Source of the DNA: Chryseobacterium oncorhynchi
GTDB taxonomy: Bacteria; Bacteroidota; Bacteroidia; Flavobacteriales; Weeksellaceae
Direction of reading: 5' to 3'
Assembly: GCF_002899895.1 (NCBI RefSeq)
Contig: NZ_PPEI02000001.1
Coordinates: 844,848 to 908,847 of the forward strand
DNA: 64,000 nucleotides
Made by a program: the position numbers and the translations under genes. Of this stretch, positions 48,363-56,700 are shown piece after piece. Numbering within the stretch: the stretch's first letter is position 1; the number at the start of each line of letters is the position of its first letter. The notes beneath the pieces are model-generated. The model saw only the letters and a list, made by a program, of their open reading frames with translations, ran no database searches and was not told where the DNA came from.

Positions 48363-49667
48363 TTATTCTTTAATAACTTTCAGTATTTCTGTCTTCCTGT
48401 CTATCACTGCCTTTAGCAGATAGATCCCTTTGGATAGATTGCTGATATTAATTTTTCTATTTTTGATCTCTTTCATCTCAAGAACATTTCTGCCGGTCAT
48501 ATCATAAATTTTCACATCGGAAATAGTATTTGCACCGACAATATTCAATATATCTTTTACAGGATTTGGATAGATTGATATTTGTTTTTTACTAATAGTA
48601 TTAACTCCTAAAAACGAGTCGGGAACTTCTATGCGGAATCCTAGCATAGTACCATTTTTCATTCCCCATCCAGTAATATACTTTCCGTTGGAAGATATAT
48701 CTGTAGGTAAGATAAAATTAATACCTAATGTATCCAATCCTAAGCTTGCGACATACTGACTGAGAAGCATACTTCCGGTAGAAGGTGTCCAGAAGAAGCT
48801 TTCGTTGGTATCAAAAGTGGGATTAAAAGCATCTCGGTAATAGCCTACCACTTTAGTGCCGTTAGAATTAATACCTGTAGGATAACCTGTATGCGTTTGG
48901 GTAGTTACATTAATGGGTGGGATTGTGATGACTCCGGAGGTTTCATTCCAGATAGTAGCCGACTGATCGTAGCTGTTTGCTATAGCCCAGTTACCGTCAT
49001 CAGACACATTCGTAACATAAGTCATTGGCATTCCATTATTATCAATAATCATGGTAGGTGTGCCATTTTTCCATACAGTACCCATCATTTCTCCAAATTG
49101 AGAATTGAGAAATCCTCCAATTACATTTCCGGAGATGCTGATGCCATTGGCACCTCCTCCTTGTGGAGAATTGATTTGCAATTCGGTTGTTCCCGCTGCT
49201 GTTTCCCATTTTGTAGGAAGAGATACCTGTGGAGAATTTGCTGAATATCCTCGTCCCACAATATAATTCCCATTACCAGACATTGCAAAAGCACTGCCGA
49301 TAGTGCCGGAAAAATCATTACTCCCCCCTCCTACGTAAGTACGAATCTGAGTACCTACATCATATAAAGTGAATTCATTCAGGTTGGTAGCAGGGTTGGT
49401 ACTTGTAAATGCTGCTTTTGTCCCATCATTAGAAATATCCGGATCACCAGAGTAAGAAGATCCATTTGAAACATCACCCATATTTACAAGTGCGTTTCCT
49501 GGTGTCCACAAAAAGTTAGAGTTTTGATAAATTCCTACAACAGTTCCAGTATTAGATACACTGCTCGGTTGTAAGTTATTTCCTAGTATAACAACTTGCC
49601 CGTAAGCATTTGAGAAAAAAAGAGCACCCATCGAAAGCACAGCTATTTTAGATAGAATTTTTAGCAT
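48363..49667 (-). CDS. T9SS-secreted protein with HAF-like repeats
   Basis: A 434-residue secreted protein. The signal peptide ends NAYGQ (about residue 24). The middle has repeated blades such as SFLWTPGNALVNMGDVSNGSS-type segments, WETAAGTTELQINSPQGGGA, WNETSGVITIPPI and WTPSTGSMLLSQYVASLGLD, reminiscent of HAF extracellular repeats or a propeller. The last 70 residues are a type A T9SS sorting domain: YPNPVKDILNI, VKIYDMTGRNVLEMKE, INISNLSKGIYLLK and KVIKE. It is thus exported by type IX secretion to the surface or medium. Its upstream region carries the two blocks also found before the TPR-HTH regulator. Confidence 0.85.
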   Translation of the reverse strand: MLKILSKIAVLSMGALFFSNAYGQVVILGNNLQPSSVSNTGTVVGIYQNSNFLWTPGNALVNMGDVSNGSSYSGDPDISNDGTKAAFTSTNPATNLNEFTLYDVGTQIRTYVGGGSNDFSGTIGSAFAMSGNGNYIVGRGYSANSPQVSLPTKWETAAGTTELQINSPQGGGANGISISGNVIGGFLNSQFGEMMGTVWKNGTPTMIIDNNGMPMTYVTNVSDDGNWAIANSYDQSATIWNETSGVITIPPINVTTQTHTGYPTGINSNGTKVVGYYRDAFNPTFDTNESFFWTPSTGSMLLSQYVASLGLDTLGINFILPTDISSNGKYITGWGMKNGTMLGFRIEVPDSFLGVNTISKKQISIYPNPVKDILNIVGANTISDVKIYDMTGRNVLEMKEIKNRKINISNLSKGIYLLKAVIDRKTEILKVIKE

Positions 49668-50181
49668 AATTTAGATTTTTGTTATTGTGTTAGGTTTTAT
49701 TTTGAATGGAGAAACAAGCTGGGATATTTTCATCTATAACGTAGCATCAGGGAAAGATTCTTACTGAGCTTTAGCATAATAAAAATATCAGACAATGATT
49801 TGCCATAATTCTTTCATATAAAACGGGGTATTAGGCTCACAAAAATGAACAATTTCAATAACAATACTGTGAAATAGATTCATATTTAGGTACCCATTAT
49901 ATCCATAGTCTTTCATAACTAAATGATCTTAAGTATATTAATAAATATGCAAGCTGCATAGTTGAAAAAGTATATTAAAATTAGTTCATCTGCGATATAA
50001 CCCATTTTTCTTTACAAGAAGTTCACCATCCATCCATCGTATTATTCATGAGTGTACAAATTTATCTATCATTATATCAGATTGTTAAATTTCATTATGC
50101 ATATAATGGGGAGATAGTTATTGTGATTACACTGTAGTTAATATTCAAATTCATTGCATCAAAATAAACACACACACATTA
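49668..50181. promoter_or_regulatory. Upstream region with the second copy of the conserved blocks
   Basis: On the minus strand TAATGGGTACCTAA lies at 49899-49886 and AAATTGTTCATTTTTGTGAG at 49855-49836, a copy of the pair at 46705-46769 with one base changed in block 2. Block 2 ends 169 bases before the cargo gene's ATG. On the plus strand ATGCATATAATGGGGAG at 50098-50114 matches the start of block 1 in front of a dead secreted-gene fragment at 50182. No gene is seen in the interval. Confidence 0.55.
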
Positions 50182-50298
50182 TTGAAAAAAAAAGACACAT
50201 TGATTTCAGCAACAGTATTATCTGCTTTCTCATACGCACAAACTGGTGTTAATGAATCTACACCATTACTTTATTGCTTTGTAACAAGATCCTTTTAA
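50182..50298 (+). pseudogene. Fragment of a secreted VGVNTxxP-type protein gene
   Basis: A 38-codon frame beginning TTG and ending TAA encodes KKKDTLISATVLSAFSYAQ, a complete signal peptide, then TGVNESTP. The intact gene at 51098 begins MKKSTLFLGALLSSGFLFSQ then VGVNTDQP, the same design. After TGVNESTP the similarity stops and the frame ends after 10 residues. There is no ATG (ATTATTG where one would be expected). I read it as the 5' remnant of a paralogue that lost its body. Confidence 0.5.
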
Positions 50299-50372
50299 CA
50301 AACATCAATTTAATTACTTTGCTTGCCAAAAAAACATATTTCTATTCAGGAAACATTCGGCTTTTCAGTAGA

Positions 50373-50960
50373 ATGCTTTTTTTGTGGGCTTTTGTGTACA
50401 GCATTCCGATAGTTGCCCAAGCTTTCATCATTAATAAAAATATAACCCAGCCCAAAGAGGATCTTATTTTTATTACGAATTCTGTTACAGACAGTAATGA
50501 TTATGAAAAAAAGAAGCCGGAAAAATACCCGATACAGAATATCAATAGTTCTCGAATATACATTATAGGAGAAACATCCTTATTTGGGGTTGATAAAATA
50601 TTCAACGGTTATATTGCGCATGTAGCCCCCTCCTCATCTTCTGAAAAGCATTCCCTTACAATAGCGAGAAAACAAGAGAGTCAAAAAAAGAAAATTCCTC
50701 CTGCAATATCTCAGGAGTCAAGGGAAAATCTTTTTACTTTGAGAAGTCCTGTACAAAATGAAAGTCCTTTTGAGACCATTACTAAAACAGCTAAAGTATC
50801 TTTAACTACGCAGCACAATAAAGGAACAGTCTGTTTTCCAGGTTATATTTCTTTTTTTGAGATGATTTTCAAAAGACCTATTTCTCTCTTTTACAATAAC
50901 GAATACTCGTTTGCAGAGAAATTCTTTATATCTGATAGGGCGCCTCCATTTTGGGTTTAA
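50373..50960 (+). CDS. Secreted protein of unknown function
   Basis: A 195-residue protein starting MLFLWAFVYSIPIVAQ, a plausible signal peptide; the frame is open from 50274 but the earlier part is hydrophilic and overlaps the gene fragment before it. The mature part is Lys/Ser-rich and low in predicted structure (KKKPEKYPIQNINSSRIYI, ARKQESQKKKIPPAISQES). It ends ISDRAPPFWV. No known domain is recognised. A secreted-module gene follows 137 bases later. It could be species-restricted; the evidence that it is a gene is the signal peptide and frame length only. Confidence 0.5.
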   Translation: MLFLWAFVYSIPIVAQAFIINKNITQPKEDLIFITNSVTDSNDYEKKKPEKYPIQNINSSRIYIIGETSLFGVDKIFNGYIAHVAPSSSSEKHSLTIARKQESQKKKIPPAISQESRENLFTLRSPVQNESPFETITKTAKVSLTTQHNKGTVCFPGYISFFEMIFKRPISLFYNNEYSFAEKFFISDRAPPFWV

Positions 50961-51097
50961 AAATGACTCAGAACTTATTCGCTTATCATACTATGTTTAT
51001 TGATATGCAGGCTAATACAAAATTTTGGTAAACAGATGGTATTGTGGTCATCCGGAAAATCACTGTTTCACATATCAATTAATCAAATTTAAATCAG

Positions 51098-52834
51098 ATG
51101 AAAAAATCTACTCTATTTTTAGGAGCTTTGCTAAGCTCTGGCTTCCTTTTTTCTCAGGTTGGGGTTAACACAGACCAGCCAAAAGCAACATTAGATATTA
51201 TGGCATTCCCTTCAGATGCTACCAAAACAGATGGCTTTATAGCTCCTAGATTAAAAGGCTCTGAGCTGAAAGCTAAAGATGCATTGTATGCAGGATCTCA
51301 AACGGGAGCCATTGTTTATATAACCGAAGCATTATTGCCTGCAGACACTACAGTAAAAACAATAAATGTAACCTCTACCGGTTATTTCTATTTCGATGGA
51401 ACGATATGGCAGAGAATTGGTAACGGTACTACACTTTCTACCGAGCCTTGGAACATACAAGGCACTACAAACCCCGCGACTGCTAATACACAAAATATCT
51501 ATCAAACCGGGAGCATAGCTGTCGGTAAAAATAGTGTATACGTTAACGGTGCAAATCCTGTAATGCTGGATGTGGAAGGTGCTATACGCGGCGGCACAGG
51601 ACATATAGGACTTGTAGGAGTTAACTCTATTGCTTTGGGTGAAGAAAACACAGCTTCGGAGACTAATTCCGTTGCTATTGGAACCGGCAATACAGCATCA
51701 GGTAGTCAGTCAATAGCTTTAGGTTCTGGAGTAACAGCAAGTGGCGACCGTTCTATAGCTTTGGGAATTGGTGGAGAGGCAAGCGGAAAATATGCAACCG
51801 CAATGGGATTGTCATCTAATGCAAGCGGAGAAGCCTCAACAGCAATGGGAAGCATTACCACAGCAAGTGGGTATGCCTCAACAGCGACGGGAGAATATAC
51901 CACCGCAAGTAACAATTTTGCTACAGCAACAGGAGAAAATACAACAGCAAACGGGATAGCTTCTACTGCTGCAGGTAGAAGTACGGTTGCCTCTTCTATG
52001 ACCGAATTTGTGGTGGGGCAGCTTAATGCCATTACAACAGGAAATCCAAACGATGTGATGGGAACTGATGCTGCTTTTCAGGTCGGTAATGGAGATTTTA
52101 ACACAAATGTCTCAAATAATGCAATGACAGTCCTTAAAAGTGGTAAAACCGGTATCGCGATCACAGGAATAGAAGCAACTGCAAAACCTACTGAGTTCTT
52201 AGATCTGGGCACTGGTACAGCCAGAGTCCGTCACCTTCCTGCAAATGGAGCTGCTAATGCCATCTATACTCAGGGTAACGGCACTGCTTCTGCCACGCAG
52301 AACCAAACCTTTATGGCTACCAAAACTGTAGTTGCAGATGCTAACGGAGTGTTGGGTTATGTAGACGGATTACCCGGGACCAATCCTTCAGGTGTCCAAA
52401 ACCTCACTTATGCAAGAAAAACAGTAAGCCCGCTTACTACCACTACCCCTACAGATTCTGAAGTAAGCATCGGAAATATAACCTTTAGGTTCAACGGAAC
52501 ATCTTCCAGTGCAGCCAATATTGAATATAAAGTATCCCAATCCAACCATGTTACCATATTATACCATAAAGGAGGAAATGGAGGTACAAATTTAGAAGAA
52601 TGGGGAAGACAGGCTTCTGTAGCAGGAACCTGGTACAGCCTTACCGGTGAAGTAGGAAACGCAACAAGAGACATCAATCCTGGCAATAGAGATATAGCCT
52701 ACTCCATCATAACATTACATAATACCAAAGATGTTTATCGTGTAACAGCAAATACGAATGGGGATATTGCTGCAAACGGAGCAGTGCCGGCAGTAGCTTC
52801 TTCTATTACATTATTTGTAGAAAAGTTACAATAA
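51098..52834 (+). CDS. Secreted protein with YadA-like head repeats
   Basis: A 578-residue exported protein. A signal peptide ends GFLFSQ (residue 20), followed by VGVNTDQPKATLDIM and a module with DGFIAPRLKGSELKAKDAL and FYFDGTIWQRIGNG. Residues 176-301 are nine consecutive 14-residue repeats (NSIALGEENTASET, QSIALGSGVTASGD and so on), the pattern of YadA/Hep_Hag trimeric-adhesin heads. The rest (about 310-578) is unknown and ends ASSITLFVEKLQ. No YadA membrane anchor and no T9SS sorting domain is present, so how it reaches or holds the surface is unclear. It probably forms a trimeric adhesin-like or tail-fibre-like fold. Confidence 0.8.
   Translation: MKKSTLFLGALLSSGFLFSQVGVNTDQPKATLDIMAFPSDATKTDGFIAPRLKGSELKAKDALYAGSQTGAIVYITEALLPADTTVKTINVTSTGYFYFDGTIWQRIGNGTTLSTEPWNIQGTTNPATANTQNIYQTGSIAVGKNSVYVNGANPVMLDVEGAIRGGTGHIGLVGVNSIALGEENTASETNSVAIGTGNTASGSQSIALGSGVTASGDRSIALGIGGEASGKYATAMGLSSNASGEASTAMGSITTASGYASTATGEYTTASNNFATATGENTTANGIASTAAGRSTVASSMTEFVVGQLNAITTGNPNDVMGTDAAFQVGNGDFNTNVSNNAMTVLKSGKTGIAITGIEATAKPTEFLDLGTGTARVRHLPANGAANAIYTQGNGTASATQNQTFMATKTVVADANGVLGYVDGLPGTNPSGVQNLTYARKTVSPLTTTTPTDSEVSIGNITFRFNGTSSSAANIEYKVSQSNHVTILYHKGGNGGTNLEEWGRQASVAGTWYSLTGEVGNATRDINPGNRDIAYSIITLHNTKDVYRVTANTNGDIAANGAVPAVASSITLFVEKLQ
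51623..52000 (+). repeat. Nine 42-base coding repeats (YadA-head type)
   Basis: Nine in-frame units of exactly 14 codons, consensus [SA]xAxGxxxxASGxx. Units vary at the DNA level, so they are old protein repeats rather than a recent tandem expansion. Confidence 0.8.
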
Positions 52835-52931
52835 TTAATATCCAATTTTTTCAGTTCCCTGTAAGTGATTAAACTGAGAAATGTACAATGAAATAAGAAA
52901 AACAATTATTAACAAGCACAAACACAATATC

Positions 52932-53438
52932 ATGCCTTTCTTAAATTTTGAAAGCCGTCATTTTTCCCAGGTAGAAGAAACGGACATAAAAGCTGCAATG
53001 CAAACATTACAAACATTACTATCTGGTAAACTTGCTTCGCTTACGTCCGAAGAACGCCAGCAATATGGCAGCATCAACGAGCAGAATAAGCTGATGGTAA
53101 ACAAGGTAAAAGATTACCGTGATGCACAGCCCCAGCTCAGCAGTCCCGATGTGAACTGGGAAGAATTCGGGAAAGATTATGGCAGCCGCAGCTTTCTGCA
53201 AAATCTGTTTGAACAGTTGGGTGAGCTGGCGAGGGGTGTGGAAAATGCCAAGATCCTTCACGACTGGGACAATTACCAGGCTTCCCTTACCGACTACCAG
53301 TACACCCGCTATAGGAATGATGCCGGCAGTGCAGGCTTTCATACCAAACAACAGGAGATTGGGCAGTTCTTTTCCCGCACCGGAAGTGGCAATAATGGTG
53401 GCAGCGGTACAGAAGATCCTCCCACACCGGAAGGATAA
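52932..53438 (+). CDS. Uncharacterised Bacteroidetes protein, GC-rich
   Basis: A 168-residue protein without signal peptide. The start MPFLNFESRHFSQVEE is chosen over an in-frame ATG 17 codons earlier. GSINEQNKLMVNKVKDYRD, LSSPDVNWEEFGKDYGSR and HDWDNYQASLTDYQYTRYR recall a family of about 170 residues seen in several Bacteroidetes with no known role. It is mostly helical and ends in a Gly/Pro tail (GSGNNGGSGTEDPPTPEG). Five 60-base lines counted across 53041-53340 give about 51 percent G+C, well above the AT-rich neighbours. That suggests horizontal arrival or different codon pressure. Function not assigned. Confidence 0.7.
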   Translation: MPFLNFESRHFSQVEETDIKAAMQTLQTLLSGKLASLTSEERQQYGSINEQNKLMVNKVKDYRDAQPQLSSPDVNWEEFGKDYGSRSFLQNLFEQLGELARGVENAKILHDWDNYQASLTDYQYTRYRNDAGSAGFHTKQQEIGQFFSRTGSGNNGGSGTEDPPTPEG

Positions 53439-53722
53439 TACTCATTTAGCGTTCCCAGATCCATCGTTGAGGTAAATCAACCCCAAATTCGAGGTTCGCA
53501 ACCACAAAAATATGGCTCCGAATACCGATTCTGTGGTTTTCAACCTGAAAAAGGATACTGCATAAGTTTAAACTTGCAGACCCTTACCTCAATAATAAGG
53601 TTAATAACCGCAAAAAAGGATTTCAGGATGCTAAAATAAAGTTTCTGATAAGTTAATAACTCCTCAGAAATTGTGATGAATGAAAAAAGATTTAAACCTA
53701 GCTAATTCAAAATGATTAAAAA
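53439..53722. other. Gap before the large secreted gene
   Basis: 284 bases with no gene seen. AACCACA at 53500-53506 pairs with TGTGGTT at 53532-53538 across 25 bases, followed by TTC; it is a weak candidate terminator for the preceding gene. Confidence 0.3.
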
Positions 53723-56700
53723 ATGATTAAACGACTACTATTAGGCTTATTCATAGTAATAAGTTATATGAATCTTGATGCCCAATGTACGGCAGAACGG
53801 ATCACAAATCCAAATTTGGTTGGAGGACCAAGTTTTAATTGGAGTGGTACAGGCTGGGATCTGAGCAATCCCGACGTAAGTTCTTATAGTGCCGGAGGAG
53901 GAATAATCTTTCGGAGAGACAGTCAACAGAATAATAACCTTAGTCAAACGATTAATAATGTAAACCCACAGGGAAATACATCTCCTGTATTTACATTACA
54001 GGTGGGGCCTTATGATTCCGCTCCCGCCACTTTATCACAGCCTATGACATTTGAGATGTCTTACGCCGGCACATTATATATGCGTATCAGTACCCAATAC
54101 GGTGTATCTGCAAGTGCAGCCGTTACTTATTTCAATGGCGCATCGGGCAGTCATTCTACTGTTCCCATGCTACCATCGGGAACTTCATCAGGAGTGACTG
54201 CAACAATGACGGTAATGCTTCCAAGCAATGTTACCAATTCTGGCTCGTTAAATTTCCGTTATAATACAACTACCGGAATTCCGGGTGATGACATCACGTT
54301 GCGAAGCGTCAGTCTGACAACGACCATAGTTACTCCAACTCCTACCATTTCAGCAGGAGGAGCAACGACATTCTGTACAGGCGGAAGTGTAATTTTAACC
54401 TCTTCTTCTACAACCGGTAATCAGTGGTACAAAGACGGAGCTATCATTTCAGGAGCAACAGCGCAAACCTATACAGCCACTACTTCAGGAACTTATACTG
54501 TAATTGTAACAACTGGCGGTTGTGCAAGTTCACCTTCTACAGGAACAGTGGTAACGGTAAATCCAATACCTCCAACTCCTACCATATCGGCTGGAGGAGC
54601 AACGACATTCTGTGCAGGTGGAAGTGTAATTTTAACTTCTTCTTCAGCAACAGGTAACCAATGGTACAAAGACGGAAGCATTATTCCAGGAGCAACGGCA
54701 CAATCCTATATTTTCAATACTTCCGGAACCTATACTGTCATTGTAACAACTAGCGGTTGTTCAAGCGCAGCTTCTGCAGGAACAACGGTAACGGTAAATC
54801 CTACACCGGCAACTCCCAGTATCTCTGCAGGAGGACCAACAACATTCTGTACAGGTGGAAGTGTAGTTTTAACCTCTTCTTCAACAACAGGTAACCAATG
54901 GTACAGAAACGGAAGCATTATTCCCGGGGCAACAGCACAATCCTATATTTTCAATACTTCGGGAACCTATACTGTCATTGTAACAACTGGCGGTTGTTCA
55001 AGCGCAGCTTCTGCAGGAACAACGGTAACGGTAAATTCAATACCTCCAACTCCTACCATCTCTGCAGGAGGGCCAACGACATTCTGTACAGGCGGAAGTG
55101 TAGTTTTAACCTCTTCTTCAGCAACAGGTAACCAATGGTACAAAGACGGAAGCATTATTCCCGGGGCAACAGCACAATCCTATATTTTCAATACTTCGGG
55201 AACCTATACTGTCATTGTAACAACTAGCGGTTGTTCAAGCTCAGCCTCTGCAGGAACAACGGTAACGGTAAACTCAATTCCGCCTCAACTGAATGTTACG
55301 GCAGGAGGCCCGACAGCGCTATGTACAGGCGGAAGCGTTCAGCTTACTGCAGATTATAATACTACAGGTGCTTACCAATGGTATCGTAATGGTACCATAA
55401 TTCCGGGAGCTATTTTTTATCAGTATACTGCCACTACAGCAGGAACTTATACAGTTACAAGAGAACTGGGAGGATGTACTAGCCCTGCTTCTGCTGGAGT
55501 GAATGTTACGGTTAATATTTGTCAGCCCAATTTCGGCAATTGTAGTGCGAAAATGTTCTTAACTCGTGTAGTATCTGGTGTTTCTACTTTATATGAGGTA
55601 AATTATGCAACCACACCATTTACATACACCTCACTAGGCACAGGGACATTACCTCTCAATGCTATGGTATTCAATCCATTGGATAATTATCTGTATGGTT
55701 TATATTATGGGGGGGCTATTCTGGGCGGCTATAATCACCTTATCAGGATCGGATCGGACGGCAGCACTGTTGATTTGGGATCTGTAAGTGGTGTTGATGC
55801 TTTCACCTCTCATGATAATGGCGCGATCTCTCCGTCCGGTGATTTTTATGTAATAGGAGGAAATAGTTTTAATGAGCTGTACAAGATCAATATAGCAACA
55901 CGTACTGCAACTACTATTAATATGAATATGGGAGTCCAAGCTGCTGATATCGCTTGGTATAATGGTCTTCTGTATGGGATTGATAATGGAAAGCTAGTTA
56001 GCATAAATCCTGTCTCAGGAATAGTAACAATCGTCGGTAATTCCTCACCATCGATAGGTGCCGTAGCAGTATGGAGCTTTAATAATGCTTTATATGTTAC
56101 CAATGGAAGCATAATGTATATCATAGATCCTGCTACGGGGGCAGCTACTGTAGCAAGTTCGGCACCCCCTGAAGCTGCCGGTGATGGTGCAAGTTGCCCA
56201 ACAGCATCAATCAAGTTGGATACTGACTTGTCAGTAACTAAAACCAATACACCAGCATCAGGAGCAAACGATCAGGCTAATGATACATATATACCTGGCG
56301 AAATACGCAAGTATACTGTGGTTGTCAGTAATTCTGCAACCGGTTTTGGTGCACAAAATATTACAGTTAATGATCCTGTTCCTGCGGGTATCAATGCAGC
56401 GACAGTAAGCTGGAAATGTACACCAACTTCAGGTGGTGCTGTTTGTGGAGCGGCAATAGGTACAGGTGCGCTTAACGATACAGGTCTGGCCCTGCCGCCG
56501 GGAGCTGTAGCTACGTATGAAATAACAATGACAGTACCTACAACCTTTACCGGAGCATTAACGAATATAGTTAGTATTACCCCGCCAAGCAATATCAATG
56601 ATACCAATGCGACTAATAATACTGCAACGGATACGGATGTAATGCCATATAACTGTTCTGGGAAAATATATTCATTGGATAATAATGGAGAAATCAAAGC

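Noticed and set aside
51623-52000. Regular short repeats that could suggest a CRISPR array
   Set aside because: The period is a constant 42 bases in frame with no unique spacers; they encode YadA-head repeats.
53500-53538. Inverted repeat AACCACA/TGTGGTT as an insertion-sequence end
   Set aside because: No transposase or target duplication is seen; at most a weak terminator.
54424-55131. Repeated 77-codon and 62-codon frames in other frames of the Ig array
   Set aside because: They recur at 237-base steps because the coding repeats recur; they are shadows of the large secreted gene.
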